A stretch of 64,000 nt of DNA, from the NCBI RefSeq assembly GCF_949987535.1, contig NC_080064.1, forward strand, positions 132,646,708 through 132,710,707, in the 5' to 3' direction. Source of the DNA: Balaenoptera acutorostrata (lineage: Eukaryota > Chordata > Mammalia > Artiodactyla > Balaenopteridae). Positions 34,691 through 46,929 of the stretch are shown one piece after another (position 1 is the stretch's first letter; every line of letters begins with the position of its first letter). A model generated the notes under the pieces. It ran no database searches. It saw nothing but the letters and a program-made list of their open reading frames with translations, and was not told the DNA's origin. A program made the position numbers and the translations under genes.

Positions 34691-35650
34691 AGGCTTGGGA
34701 GCATGAAAGAATGATATGTTCAGGGAACTTTACATGTGACTGCAGAACAGCACCTGGGGCCTGGCGAATAAGAGGTGCCTGCTATTTATGAATGAATAAA
34801 TATTTGTTGAAGAAATAAACAAGGTGCCTTGAGAAGAATGATGGGAAACGTGTGTGGAATGTAAAGGGGAGCAGGGTAGTGAGCCTGCTAAAGAGCTGAA
34901 ACTCATTCCTTCTGGTAAGTGGTTCATAGCTGGCGTGCTCCTGCTTCTCAGTGAGGAAGACCACCTTCATAGGTGGGCTTCTAAGACTTCACTTATTCAT
35001 TTTTCTACATCTGTGAATACATGCTATTCTGCTGCTATCTGTCAGCCTTAAGCTGAGTTGTGGACTGTGTGATTCAGTATAGAGAAGGATACAGCTATGC
35101 ATGTAAAAAGATGGTGAGCCACGGTTACAGGTAGTGGAGAGCTCTTGAAGGGGTTGAGCAAGGAAACAATTTGGTCAGGCTTGTGTGTTAGAGACATTAT
35201 TCTAGTAGATATGTAGAGGATGGACTGAAATGGGGGAAAACTGGACATAAAGAGAACATTTAAGAAGTGAGTGTTATTTGTGTGAAAGATGATGGATGCC
35301 AGAACTAAGGCACTGAGAGTGATGACAGAGAGATAGGGAAGAAAGAGAGGTATTAAAGTGGTAGAATTGACAAACTTTTGATTTAGCCATTGGATGAGGA
35401 AGCTGAGAGAGAGAAGGGACAGGGCTGATTCCAAGGTTTTTGCTTAAGAAAATGGGCAGAATGGCAGTATCAGTAACCACACAGAGAATCGAGGAAGTGA
35501 TAGGAATGTTAGGGATAATAATTACTTTAGTTTGGGATAAATTGAGATTCACAAATGTGTGAGCCATCCAGGCAAAGATGTCCAATTGGAAATGCAGAAT
35601 TTAGTCTCAAAAGAGAGCTTTTAATCCTGAAGCTAGCCAGGGAGAAGTAT
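34691..35650 (-). repeat. L2 LINE fragment, antisense
   Basis: Starts with L2-end-like 'ttatgaatgaataaatattt' and runs through inner antisense L2: 'ggtagtggagagctcttgaa', 'caaggaaacaatttggtcag', 'attattctagtagatatgta', 'ggctgattccaaggtttttg', 'tgtgagccatccaggcaaag'. The overlapping minus open frames (35048-35434 and 35274-35585) are L2 remnants, not genes. Confidence 0.65.
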
Positions 35651-36825
35651 TATACCAAGGAATGATTTCAAGATAAATTAAAAAGGAATAAAACTATGGT
35701 TAGATTTACTTGTGATTAAAAGTCTTAAAGTTGAGAGTTTACTGTTAAGATAATTCATAGCATTCATGTTTGTCTTTCAAAGGTTTAATCTTCATTAAAT
35801 TTGCTAGGCCTACACTTTTATATTTGCAAAATGAATATAAAAAAGTATTCACCTTTAAGTGGAGATACCTACAGTTTACGTCTTCTGGATCATATGTCCA
35901 GGACCAAGCCAGCATGACGGTATTTAGAGTCCACATACCTCAGAGGAAATTAGCGTCTTAAATGCTGAACTTGAAATCATGATGAGGCAATAGTGGTGCC
36001 ATAAGCTTATGTTCTAAGAAAAACTAGATCTATTGATTTTACTGACTAGAAATATTTAAAATGATGCAATTCTTTATAACGTATGCTCTATGGAAAATGA
36101 AGGGAAGCTATTATGCTTTCAAATATTAGAGAATATTTCTTATAAGTACTATAGTTGAACCTTAAACAAATTTGATGATTGAGTATAAAATGAGGGTTTT
36201 TTTTTTTTTTCTTTTTTTCTGGGCTTGAGTCCACCAACTCAGGAAGGAAATATAAATTAATGGAGCGTAAGTTTAAGTTTTCAATACAAGGTTTTAAGAC
36301 CTTTCCTGCTTAACTGTGGGCCCATTGTTACATGAATATGCTCTATTTTGAAATAAATATGTCCATAAGTGAATGGAGAAGATTTGAGGCTGAAAACACT
36401 TTTTTCCTTGGCAGCAGCTGAGACTTGGATACCAACTCTTGATTTTCACTGTTTGGTTTAGAAGGGACTGACAAGTTACACCTTGGTGATTTATCTTCCT
36501 TGGCTGACATTTTTGAACAAATTCCTTAGTGTGTTATACTTAGAGTTGGTGTTGTGCTTAATGTTTCCTTTTCGTAGTGTTTAATATTACTTGTTAATTT
36601 ACCTTATATCAGAGAAAGTGTGCTAAGGTATCTGGAAAGAGCAATGTCTAATGATGAAGGGTTGGTAGACTATCCTATGGATGGCTCATAGACTGCAAGT
36701 AGATAATTTAATTTTTTATTTTGTTTTGTGTTTTCATAAATGGGTGAAAGATATTGCTGAGTTCCAGGTTTATTCTCTGATAGTAAAGGTACTTATGATA
36801 AGCATTCATTATGGATATTAATAAG
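35651..36825. other. Unique AT-rich DNA
   Basis: Poly-T at about 36197-36217 without an attached element. Nothing else recognised. Confidence 0.4.
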
Positions 36826-37006
36826 CATTTTCTTTCTTTTTTTATTGGGGTATAATTGCTTTATAGTGTTGTGTTAGAATCAGCTATATGTATACATGTA
36901 TCCCCTCCCTCTTGGACCTCCCTCCCACCCATTCCCCCCCCACATCCCACCCATCTAGGTCATCACAGAGCACTGAGCTGAGCTCACTGTGCTATACCAT
37001 TTTCTT
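36826..37006 (-). mobile_element. LINE-1 3' end fragment
   Basis: Antisense L1 3' UTR with an internal deletion: 'ggggtataattgctttatag' goes directly to 'agaatcagctatatg', missing the usual 'tttctgctgtataacaaagt' stretch. A weak duplication CATTTTCTT at 36826-36834 and 36998-37006. Confidence 0.85.
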
Positions 37007-37070
37007 AATGAGATATCACAACAAGGCTCAGAAAGGGACCACTTATCTAAATTGCTTTATTTCTTTCAAA

Positions 37071-37451
37071 AAGAGACACATTGGGCTTCCCTGGTGGTGC
37101 AGTGGTTAAGAATCCACCTGCCAATGCAGGGGACACGGGTTTGAGCCCTTGTCCGGGAAGATCCCACATGCCGTGGAGCAGCTAAGCCCATGCGCCACAA
37201 CTACTGAGCCTGTGTTTTAGAATGCGCGGGCCACAACTACTGAAGCCTACGTGCCTAGAGCCCGTGCTCCACCACAAAGAGAAGCCACCGCAATGAGAAG
37301 CCTGAGCACCACAACGAAGAGTAGCCCCCACTCACCGCAGCTAGAGAAAGCCCGTGCGCAGCAACAGAGACCCAATGCAGCCAAAAATAAATAAATAAAA
37401 TAAATAAATTTTAAAAACGAAAAGAAAAAAAAGAAGAAGAAGAGACACATT
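37071..37451 (+). mobile_element. CHR-2 type SINE
   Basis: Forward, 37083-37439, flanked by AAGAGACACATT (37071-37082 and 37440-37451). Complete tRNA head and body, tail AATAAAT then an AAAAG/AAGAAG run. The minus-strand open frame here is a SINE product. Confidence 0.95.
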
Positions 37452-38160
37452 AATAGCGAGATCAGCATCAAGTTGTGGAAGTACTGATTTTTAAAAAATT
37501 ATTATCTTTTTCCACATGGAGTAAATGCAGTTCATTAAAGCATGCTGCATTCTGATAAGACAACTGCCAGGGAATTATATTCACAATAACAATCTATCTG
37601 TTTCATTGCCATACACTCTCTCCTGACTTTGCTCAGATATCTTCCAAATTGCTGTCATTGCTTATGCAGGAGATATGGTAAAGATTATGACTGGATCAGC
37701 ACAAATGTATTCCCACTTTTGGAAAAACAACAATATTCTGACTGTGAAACAGTACTATCCTTATTTGCAAACAACAATCCTCTTACCCATTGTGTGTATA
37801 CCTTGATTTTCCTCTTTAATTTTAAAAGTGATAAAAACTAAACATAGCAGGTAACTCATATATTTGGTTACTCAAATCTTATTCATAATGATTTACTCAT
37901 TAATAATTATTGAGTACTTAACTATAGTTACAGGTTGTGCCTTGGGAAAAACTGAGTCAATATGTAAGGTGTAGACCTTATTTCCTGAAGATCTAACAGT
38001 ATCATATGGAAGTTTCCATTCATATATATAATTTCAGTGATGTTAGAAAATCCATGTTATTTGAAACCAAGGGAGTAATATACATAATAAGTACAAATAA
38101 GAGACTGGAGGAAAGAAAATCCTCTGAGAACTAATAGTGGTAAAGAAGATTGCATGAATG
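37452..38160. other. Unique AT-rich DNA
   Basis: No recognised feature. Confidence 0.4.
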
Positions 38161-38174
38161 AGATGGGAGCTGAG

Positions 38175-38335
38175 GTGTACTTTTCTCCTGTTTTATTACG
38201 AAAATTTTCAAACATTCAAAAGGTATAAGAATTTTACAGTGAGTACCAGTATGCCCTTTACCACTACCGTTGACTTTTTTTCAATATTTGCTTTATCACC
38301 CATAAGATATATTTTAATGATAAGCAAAAAGGACA
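38175..38335 (-). repeat. Old LINE-1 3' UTR, antisense
   Basis: 'ttacgaaaattttcaaacat', 'gtgagtaccagtatgccctt', 'tttttttcaatatttgcttt' resemble the reversed 3' UTR of old mammalian L1. Diverged. Confidence 0.45.
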
Positions 38336-38353
38336 GGTCCCGCTGAAAGGATC

Positions 38354-38761
38354 AAAGTGTGTTCAAGGGGACTTCCCTGCTGGCGCAGTGGTTAAGAATC
38401 TGCCTGCCAATGCAGGGGACATGGGTTTGAACCCTGGTCCGGGAAGATCCCACATGCTGCAGAGCAACTAAGCCCGTGTGTCACAACTACTGAGGCTGCG
38501 CTCTAGAGCCCGCGAGCCACAACTACTGAGCCTGCGTGCCTTAGAGCCCACGCACCACAACTACTGAAGCCCACGCACTCTAAGGCCCGTGTGCCGCAAC
38601 TACTGAACCCACGTTCTGCAACTACTGAAGCCCATGTGCCTACAGCCCATGCTCCACAACAAGAGAAGCCACCGCAATGAGAAGCCCACACACAGCAACG
38701 AAGACCCAATGCAGCCAAATTAAATAAATAAATAAAATAAAAGATAAAAGTGTGTTCAAGG
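38354..38761 (+). mobile_element. CHR-2 type SINE with expanded inner module
   Basis: Forward, 38369-38746, flanked by AAAGTGTGTTCAAGG (38354-38368 and 38747-38761). The 'caactactga' unit occurs five times (about 38484, 38520, 38559, 38598 and 38620). The sister copies in this window have about two. The element is therefore longer than its sisters. The open frame on the minus strand is a product of this repeat. Confidence 0.93.
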
Positions 38762-38864
38762 TGGGGAAAAAGTAGCAGACAGGTTTTGTGGTACAGTCCC
38801 CAATGATCTCTCTACACACCCTTGTATAATCCCCTCCCATACTGTAGCAGGGTTGATCTGTGTG

Positions 38865-39376
38865 ACTATGGTAGGTTCAATAAACTCCCTCCCCTACCCT
38901 CCCAGCCCAAAGATGTGCATGCCCCAATCTCTAGAACCTGTATATATGTTATCTTATATGGCAGAAGGGACTTTGCATATGTGATTTGTGCATAAGTTAA
39001 GGATTTTGAGATGGGGAAATTATCTTCGATTATCTGGGTGAACTCAATATAATTACAGGTCCCTATAAGAGGGAGGCAGTAGACTTAGTGTTAGAAAGAA
39101 GATATAAGGATGGAAGCAGAGGTCAGAGAGGAGAGAGGATTGTACCTTACTTACTGGATTTGGAGGAAGATGGAGGAAAGGACCACAAGCCAAGGAATAC
39201 GGGTGGCCTATAGAAGCTGGAAAAGAAAGGAAATGGATTCTCCCCTAGGGCCTCCAAAAGGAATGCAGTCCTGCTGACTCATTTTAGACTTCTGATCTCC
39301 AGAACTATAAATTTGTGTCACATAAAGCCACCAAGTTTGTGGTAATTTGTTATAGCAGTGATTGGAAACCAATACA
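38865..39376 (+). repeat. LTR-like repeat, probably MaLR (MLT1-like)
   Basis: 'aaagatgtgcatgccccaat', 'ggcagaagggactttgcata', 'ccctataagagggaggcagt', 'agaagctggaaaagaaagga' and the end 'ggtaatttgttatagcagtg ... caatacag'. This is a common mammalian-wide pattern that I attribute to MaLR LTRs, from memory of the family, so the name is tentative. Confidence 0.55.
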
Positions 39377-39832
39377 GTGACCAGCAGAATACGGCAGAAG
39401 TGAAGGTATATCACTTCTGAGGCAATTCGATTATAAAAGACTGCAGCTTCAGTCTTGGGCTCTCTCTTTCTTGGATCACTCACTGTGGGAGAGATCAGCT
39501 GCCATGTCATGAGGACACACAGCAGGCAGCCTATGGAGAGGCCCACAGGTCAAGGAACTGAGGTTTCCAGCCAGTGGCCAGCAAGGAAATGAGAGGTGTC
39601 ATTCACCATGTGAGTGACCTTGAAAGCAGATCTTCCCCTAGTTGAACCTTCTGATGACTGCAGCTCCAGCCAGCAGCTTGATTGCAATCCATGGGAGACC
39701 CTGAGCCAGAATCACCTAGCTAAGCCAATCACAGATTCCTGACCCACAGAAACTATGAGATAATAAACATATATTATTTTAAGGTGCTTAGATTGGGGGC
39801 AATTCTCTATGCACCAAAGGACAACTATACAG
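39377..39832 (+). repeat. Second LTR-like repeat
   Basis: Begins right where the previous one ends ('gaccagcagaatacggcaga'). It contains 'gatcagctgccatgtcatga', 'ctatggagaggcccacaggt', 'gaccctgagccagaatcacc' and 'gagataataaacatatatta'. A known mammalian repeat pattern, family name uncertain. The minus open frame at 39208-39546 spans both repeats and is noise. Confidence 0.5.
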
Positions 39833-41200
39833 AGTTGAAATGGTGGGTTGAGGAGAGATTGTTGAAGGTTTGAATGCTATCCTAATTGACTGCTCAGTAG
39901 GGAACCCTTGAAAGTTTTTGATCTGGGAAGTGACCAACTCAAAGCAATAGCAAAATTTGTGGGGTCGGATATGTTAGAGAAAGGGGAGACTGGAGGGAAG
40001 AAAAATAGATATAGTAATATTAGGGATAGTAAAATTAGATATAGCAATGAAAGCCTGTTCCAGGGCTATGAATTTAAGAAGGAAAAGGAAAGAACACAGG
40101 TAAAACTTCAAAAGAAACTCAGTAGTACTTGGTGACTGAACGGACTCAAGGGAAAGGGAAATTGAGAAGTGGAAGATGGTGTGTTTTGAGTTTAAGAGAA
40201 CAATGGTATAATTCTGAAACTGGGATATTTAAAATAAGAACCAGTTTTTGAAAGTTTCTTATTCTCTCTGAAATTAAGCTGGATAGGTGAAAATGCTCAA
40301 AAAGAAATTTAAGATAAAGGATTTCATTACCTGCCTTGTGGGGGCTTAGAAATGTAGGGTAAGTGAGAGATGAAACTGGGACATGAGACAGTAAGAGCAA
40401 GGGATATAATAATGTTACAAGATACACAATGGCATGTATAGAGACCTAAGCAATTTGACTCTAAGTGTTCTTACAGCCACCCCAGAGGAAATGCCGATGA
40501 TAGCATGGTTTCAGTACCGATAGGACTAAAACAGACTGAGAGGAATGTCTTCCTTGGGTCATCCTAAAAGGTACATGCATCCTCAGCGTTGCCCTATGGT
40601 AAACATCATTATTTTCATAGGATTTTTTTCTTGATATGTTTCTTAATGTACTCACTGAGTGTAACGGTCAGATAAAAATAAAAACAATTTGATTTTGGGT
40701 CCAAAACATTAGTGATAAAAAATAAATCTAAATCTTGAGAAGGTGTCCAGAGATTGAGAGTCATTTACTCCAAAATATTTATTGAGTATTTACTGTGTGT
40801 TAGGGTCTGTGTGAAATTCTGAGAGTACCATAGGAATTTTATATATATAGTACTAGTGAAGATGACAGGAGAGAAGAGAAGGAGGTTGATCAGTAAGTTG
40901 TGGAGAATTCACAAGGACTGGGAATGAACAAAGATGAACAGAGATGAAGCAGCTAGAGAAACAAGATAGTAAATAGTGCCAGTCATAATGGTGGCAAGAG
41001 AGAGAGAGAGAGAGAAAGAAACATCCTGGTTTACTGTAGCATCAAATTGATGTTTAGGAGATATCAATGAGAAGTAAGAATAGGTCACTGGGTTTGATCA
41101 TTAGTTGATCATCAGTGATATTTAGGATTTCATTGTCAATATGATGGTAAGGATAGGAGCCAGATTGCAGAGGTTTAAGGGGGGACCTTGTGGAGATGAA
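39833..41200 (-). repeat. Probable patchwork of worn antisense L2
   Basis: Pieces resemble inner and terminal L2 in reverse (39900-40140; 40765-40820 'aaaatatttattgagtattt'). Other parts are unrecognised. A GA microsatellite at 40998-41020. Confidence 0.35.
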
Positions 41201-42130
41201 ATGGAATCAGCAGACTCTAAGTCATTCTTCCAGCTCCCTGGGCATGGCTACATCACTTTATGTCTCAGTCCATAAAACAGAACAAAAGTAGCAATCTCCT
41301 TCTAGCCCAAGATATAAGGAGTGTTTTGAGTGCTGGGTGATATACGGTAAATACAGGACATTAATAGTAGTTATCAGTGTGTACTTTGAATAAAACTAGA
41401 CTTGAGGATTGATTACTGAAATAGTTGGTTTGTGGAGTCTACTTTTAGATTGTCACCTCTAATTTTGCATTAATATAAAGCATCCCCTGTCTGGACTGGA
41501 ATTTGGAATTTTTGTTTATTACTAGTGGTGCCTGATTGTCATCTGTGACCTTTGGTTTATGTGTTATGAGGTGGAATTTGGTAATTGGTGGTCTTGCAAA
41601 GCTTTTCTGACTAGTCCTGCTGGGTCTCAATTTTGACAGGTTGTTATTCCCACTAGGTTTTAATCAGATGTAGAATTTAGTGTGATATTAGTACTCTCAC
41701 TGTGTCATTCAGGAAACCAAAATAAAATAATAGATATGACCATGCTTTGAAAAAGTAAAGGATCATTTAAGTATTAATTATGTTTACCATCATTATGAAA
41801 ACGATTGGAAGTATTATTCTATTAAAATAATGTTTAATTATTATTAATTAATTAATAATGAAAGGAGACAGAGAAGTTTTTGTTGTGGTTTATTTCAGCT
41901 TCTGTATAAATTATATGAACTGTCTAAGAAAAATATGTGTATGGGCAATATTTATAAATATATATATTTTAATGATGCTCTGTTTAATCATTTGCATTTG
42001 GATTGTTTGCAGCCTTATTTAATTCTGGACTTATTTTCCCAACATAGTTTTGGAAATATGGATTCAATAATTTTTTAGATATAACTAGTAAGTATCGGGT
42101 CACTATGTGAGAAATACTTCTTCATATCTC
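41201..42130. other. Unique AT-rich DNA
   Basis: A 20-bp AT palindrome (ATTATTAATTAATTAATAAT) at about 41840-41859. No other feature. Confidence 0.4.
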
Positions 42131-42265
42131 ACCTCTAAATCTTCACAGTAACCTTTCAGGAGGTGTTATTACCTTTTTATATATAAGGAAACTAAGGCTC
42201 TGAGAGATTCATTAGCTTTTTGCCCATGGTGTATGTAGCAGAGATTTGAATCTGCAACTAGAGCA
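42131..42265 (-). repeat. MIR, antisense
   Basis: 'gaaatacttcttcatatctc', 'aaggaaactaaggctctgag', 'tatgtagcagagatttgaat'. Confidence 0.65.
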
Positions 42266-43385
42266 CCACAGTTATTTAGATATAAACTTAGGCAATGAAA
42301 ATCAGTTTACTTAGTTAAAACATAATTGTATCTGTAAATATTGTATCAATATCATATCATGTCTCTGAGTCTAATTTGCATTGTTTTCACAGCGGCATTG
42401 TCTCTTTCACCAGATCTCTCTCACCTTCAGCATGAACACATGACAGTTTGCCATGCAGGAATTTTATCAGTAACCTAATATATGTAAAGGATAAGCTATT
42501 ATATATTTGGGGTTTTTAATATAGAGCCATGAGTAGAGGATAAGATGGTAGTGATGTTTTGTGGAATCCAACATCTGTTTATGCTTCATGATTTACTGAT
42601 TTTCTTGCTATCCTTTATCTCATTCATTTGATCCTCATCATCACCCTGTGAAAAAGATAGGCCTAATTTTTTTCACCTCATTTTACTGCAGAGGAAATGG
42701 AGGGTAAAGGAGGGGGTGTGATTTTCTCAGCAAACTTCAAATAACATCTACATAAAAAGGATTCTGATAGATAAATAGTCTAAGGACAACTGGATCCAAT
42801 GCAATAACTGCAATACATCTTATTGCTTATGTATCTGAGTTTATTGTGGATTATAGTTTGGTTTAGGTAAAACTTCTCATCATATAGCATAACTGAGGAA
42901 AGCAGGAGAGTATAAAAAGTTTCCTTCCTTTTTCTGCAGGGAAATCATACTGCTTATTTGAGCCCTAATTATTACCCAGAGGAATGCTGCATACTTCTCC
43001 AGTGGTTGTGTGTTTTTGTGGAGAGTTAAAAGAGAAGCTGCCCATATGCTTCCCATAGTGATATTACCAATCCTAGAACTGTGACCCAGAATACTCTGCT
43101 GGGTTATATACGTGCATGGAAATTTGTCCACCTGTGGCATGTGTTGTTTACTTGTGAAAAGATCATAATGTCTGATAGGTTTGTTTCCTAGTCATGAATG
43201 TAATGTAAGATTACATCAAACAAGGATAAGTTATCCAGTTGCCAACATTTAAAAATCATTTTTTCATTGTCAACCAGCTGCAATGCCAGGCTCTAAGGAA
43301 CACAGATCTTCCTTCATTTGGCTCATAATCTAGATTGTGAAGTCCAAACATCAGGACAAGTGGTTTCAAGTTTCATTTTTCGTAT
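42266..43385. other. Unique DNA with a worn antisense MIR
   Basis: 42600-42725 looks like antisense MIR ('tttgatcctcatcatcaccc', 'tactgcagaggaaatggagg'). The rest has no recognised feature. Confidence 0.4.
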
Positions 43386-43390
43386 AGTAG

Positions 43391-43753
43391 TTGTTTTAGT
43401 GTGTTTGGTCTGCTATAACAAAACCCAAAGCCTGGGTGGCTTATAAATAACAGAAGTTTATTTCTCAGAGTTCTGGAGGCTAGAAGTCCAAGATCAAGAC
43501 ACAGAAAGTTCAGTGTCTGGTAAGGCCTGTTTCCTGGTTCATAGACAGCTGTCTTCCCTCTGTGTCCTTACATGGCAGAAGGGGTGAGGGAGTTCCCTGG
43601 GATCTCTTTTATAAGGGCACTAATCCCATTCAGTGGGGCTCTACCCTCATGACCTAATCACCTCCCAAAGACCCCACCTCCTAATACCATCACACTGGGG
43701 ATTAGATTTCAATATATGGATTCTGGGGAACACAAACATTTAGTCTCTAACAG
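43391..43753 (-). repeat. MaLR LTR (MST/MLT1 type), antisense
   Basis: Clear reversed MaLR LTR: 'ggtctgctataacaaaaccc', 'gagttctggaggctagaagt', 'tgtgtccttacatggcagaa', 'catgacctaatcacctccca', 'cctcctaataccatcacact', ending 'cattta...taacag'. A solo LTR, with no internal retroviral part next to it. Confidence 0.85.
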
Positions 43754-45735
43754 TAGTTTTGAAAGCATGTGAGATTTCTCAAAATACAGTTTTTAAAAAG
43801 GTGCTTTTCCATCATTTCTAAGATAAATTTGTTCTTTTGGCAAAGGTGATTTTAATTGTTGGTGCATTTCCAAGACAAGGAACACACTCTGTTGACACTC
43901 CTTTCAAAACGATCAGATGAAAACAAGGCACACAATGCCAAGCCACAGACTCTCCATTGTACTCTTGTTGAATCCATTCTTATGCTTTAGAACAGTTGAG
44001 TTCATATATACATCTTGCTAGTAGGGCAGTTCTCTGAAAGATTATACTACTTTCTTTATGCACAATGTCAGTGCCACTGTATTAAACAGAAATGAAATAT
44101 GTGTCTGTGCTTTCCTTCTTAAAAATGTGAATGTATTTCTCTATAGAGTTGTTTTGTAGCTGTCTTGCTATTAAAGTAGTGCCCAGCTCCAGGCCTGCAG
44201 ACTGCTGACACACAGTCTCACAAATTTATGAATGCCAAAGCATGGAGCAAAATGAAAACAACTGGGGGAATGTTTAAGGGAAATAATTGGACTGTATCCA
44301 GATGTGCATGTGTAAAACATCACCCCTTAACTCCTCCCCCATATCCTGTCCAAAGACAGGATTTTTTTTTTTTTCTTTTTCTTTTTTCAAAAATAAACTG
44401 AGGTTATTTGAAAGAAGTCATGGTCCCTGACTGAAACTGAGTAGGCAAAGCCAGGCTGAACATAATCGTGTATGTTCTTGGTGTCTTTGTTTTTTAATTA
44501 ACTCGTTGGATGCTATGAATCAGTCTGCCTTATGGCTGTTCTTCATAGCTATGGCCACAATTTCATGTACTCCATCTGAGGATAATATGTAAGAGTTTTC
44601 AGGAATGTTAATTTTCTTGAATTTGAGGTTGTCATAAACGATAACTTTTTACTATTAGAAATGAGCAACATTAAATTGTCTAGTGTGGAGGAGGTCGTTA
44701 GGATAGGCAGTGAAATCTGGTTACAAGGGAAAAGAAGTGTGAGAGCATTTATGGATTTGTTTGTTTGTTTGTTTGTTTATTAGTCCAAGACCAGCCAGAG
44801 GAACTAAAGGGAAAATAAAAAAGAAGTTGTCTCTGTGGTGCTTAGCTCACTAGATAAAACACAAAAATGGAGGTAATAGTGACCTTGCATACATGAAATT
44901 AATTTAGGACCAGTCATCACTGGGACAAAAAAAACTAGAGAACAGGGGTGCTCTGAGTAAGAACCTTTGCATGTTGGTGTCTGACCATCATATGTATCTT
45001 AATGTACCAGAGGTGAAGCAATAACATACACTTTTAGCTTAAATGTCAAGAAATAGTTCCTTGAAAGCAATAACCAAATCCAATAAAAAATCCAACTAAT
45101 TTCAATAAAGGAGTTTTCTCATTGACTTGCTCTTCTCTTGTTCTGCATAGGAACAAAAATAAAGATGAAATTAAATTGTAATGAACTTGCTGAGAAGTAC
45201 TCATTAAGGCAGAGCATATAAAGACCTCCTGCCTGCATGCCCCTCTCTGTGCAGTCTCAGAGACCCTCCCAGGGGATTAGAATTCCCAGCCTCATTAGGC
45301 AGAATCTTGAGACTGGATTTCTGTTTTATTCAGAAAGAGAAAACAAAGTAGAGATATTAGAGATATTTTAAATACCCAATTTTTTATCCTATTTTAGAAA
45401 GGATTAAAGACCCCAATTCTCAATGTTTCTGCAGTGGGTGGCAGATTTTTATCATAAAACTTCAATATTAGAACAGTATCAGCACTTCATTTTGAGGATA
45501 AGCATTGATTATCTAATATCATTCCAATTGTGCAGATAATTATCCAATATAAAGCCTAATTTTAATATCTTAATTACTGGAAATAATTTCCATAAACAAG
45601 GAATTAGTCCATATTCTCAGCTCCTTTACCAAAGGGAACTGAGTGCAGAAAGGCATTGTCCTGTGCCAGATGCCAGGAAATAAGTGGGAAACGATGGACC
45701 CAGAGAGGGAAAGTAGATGAGAAGATCACTTGTTT
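43754..45735. other. Unique DNA with two short simple repeats
   Basis: A T-rich run at 44360-44388 and a (TTTG)n at about 44757-44782. No exon, RNA gene or transposon body recognised. Confidence 0.4.
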
Positions 45736-46120
45736 AATAATTATATGTATACAGGGCTTCCCTGGTGGCGCAGTGGTTGAGAGTCCGCCTGCCAGTGCAG
45801 GGGACACGGGTTCGAGCCCTGGTCCGGGAGGATCCCACATGCCGTGGAGCAACTAGGCCCGTGCGCCACAACTACTGAGCCTGCGCTCTAGAGCCTGCGA
45901 GCCACAACTACTGAAGCCTGTGCCTAGAGCCCGTGCTCCCCAGAGGGAGGGGCCACCTCAATGAGAAGCCTGCGCGCTGCAACGAAGAGTGGCCCCCGCT
46001 CGCCGCCACTGGAGAAAGCCCGCATGCAGCAATGAAGATCCAACACAGCCATAAATAAATAAACAAACAAACAAACAAACCAAAGCTGAGATTATTAAAA
46101 AAAATAACTATATGTATACA
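45736..46120 (+). mobile_element. CHR-2 type SINE, recent-looking
   Basis: Forward, 45754-46102, flanked by AATAA(T/C)TATATGTATACA (45736-45753 and 46103-46120; one difference). Good A and B boxes. Body variant 'ccagagggaggggccacctc'. The tail goes AAAT repeats, AAAC repeats, then a private 'caaagctgagattatt', then A8 before the duplication. Open frames on both strands are SINE products. Confidence 0.95.
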
Positions 46121-46674
46121 TATAGCACCTATCCCTATACCATGCCTATTATTCCCCTCCAGATCGTCTCCACCTACTACCTGATTGTGATATATTTCAG
46201 TTATTCAGTTTGGGTTTCAAAAGCAAATAGTTTCTGGGAGAGTCAGATATATTGATTTTATACACCTTATGAATATATAATTTCATGATGTTGAAAATAT
46301 TCTGTATTATCCACAGTTTTTTTTAAAAACAGTTAAATTAACATAAATTAAATTTTGATGTCTTAAGTGAAAACTTGGTGAATAAATACTCTAGAACTAT
46401 TTCTGTAGCAGTTTAAGGAAAAAAACAGTGATTCTGGGTTTCAAAACTCAAATACAGTAAACATTATGGACTTATTTAGTAAGGGTTGTACTTGGTCTGG
46501 CAGATGATAAAATCTTCAATTACTAGAATGGCAAAACACATCAATGGCTTAAAATCATTGACAATTATTTGACAACACATTCAAACATTTTTCTTGCTAG
46601 AGAACCCGAGAACAGTGTAGTAGGAATGACTAGATTAGTGCTCAAAACAAGAACAACCACAACAGTGGCAGCAA
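46121..46674. other. Unique AT-rich DNA
   Basis: No recognised feature. Confidence 0.4.
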
Positions 46675-46830
46675 AATCTGGGTTCTTGACTCTGTTGTAC
46701 CACTTAGGGCAGTTTGACCTTGGATTAGTTGCTTTACTTCTATGAGCCTATTTTCTCTCTCTATAATGAGACTGGGATCTCTATCCTGCTCACTTCCCAT
46801 GTTGTGAAGGTCATTACATTTATTGTCGTA
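46675..46830 (+). repeat. MIR SINE
   Basis: 'ctgggttcttgactctgttg', 'ccttggattagttgctttac', 'ttgtgaaggtcattacattt'. Confidence 0.65.
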
Positions 46831-46929
46831 TCCCTGCAAAGTTCCCTACCCCTCCCTACCACTCACCTAAATCAGCTCCTGCTCTGGTCTTCATCTGGAA
46901 AACACCACCTTTATCCGTTTTTTATTTAG

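Noticed and set aside
35048..35585. 128- and 103-codon minus open frames
   Set aside because: They lie in antisense L2 and overlap each other in different frames.
41840..41860. 20-bp AT palindrome
   Set aside because: Only A and T with repeated TTAA units. Expected in AT-rich DNA.
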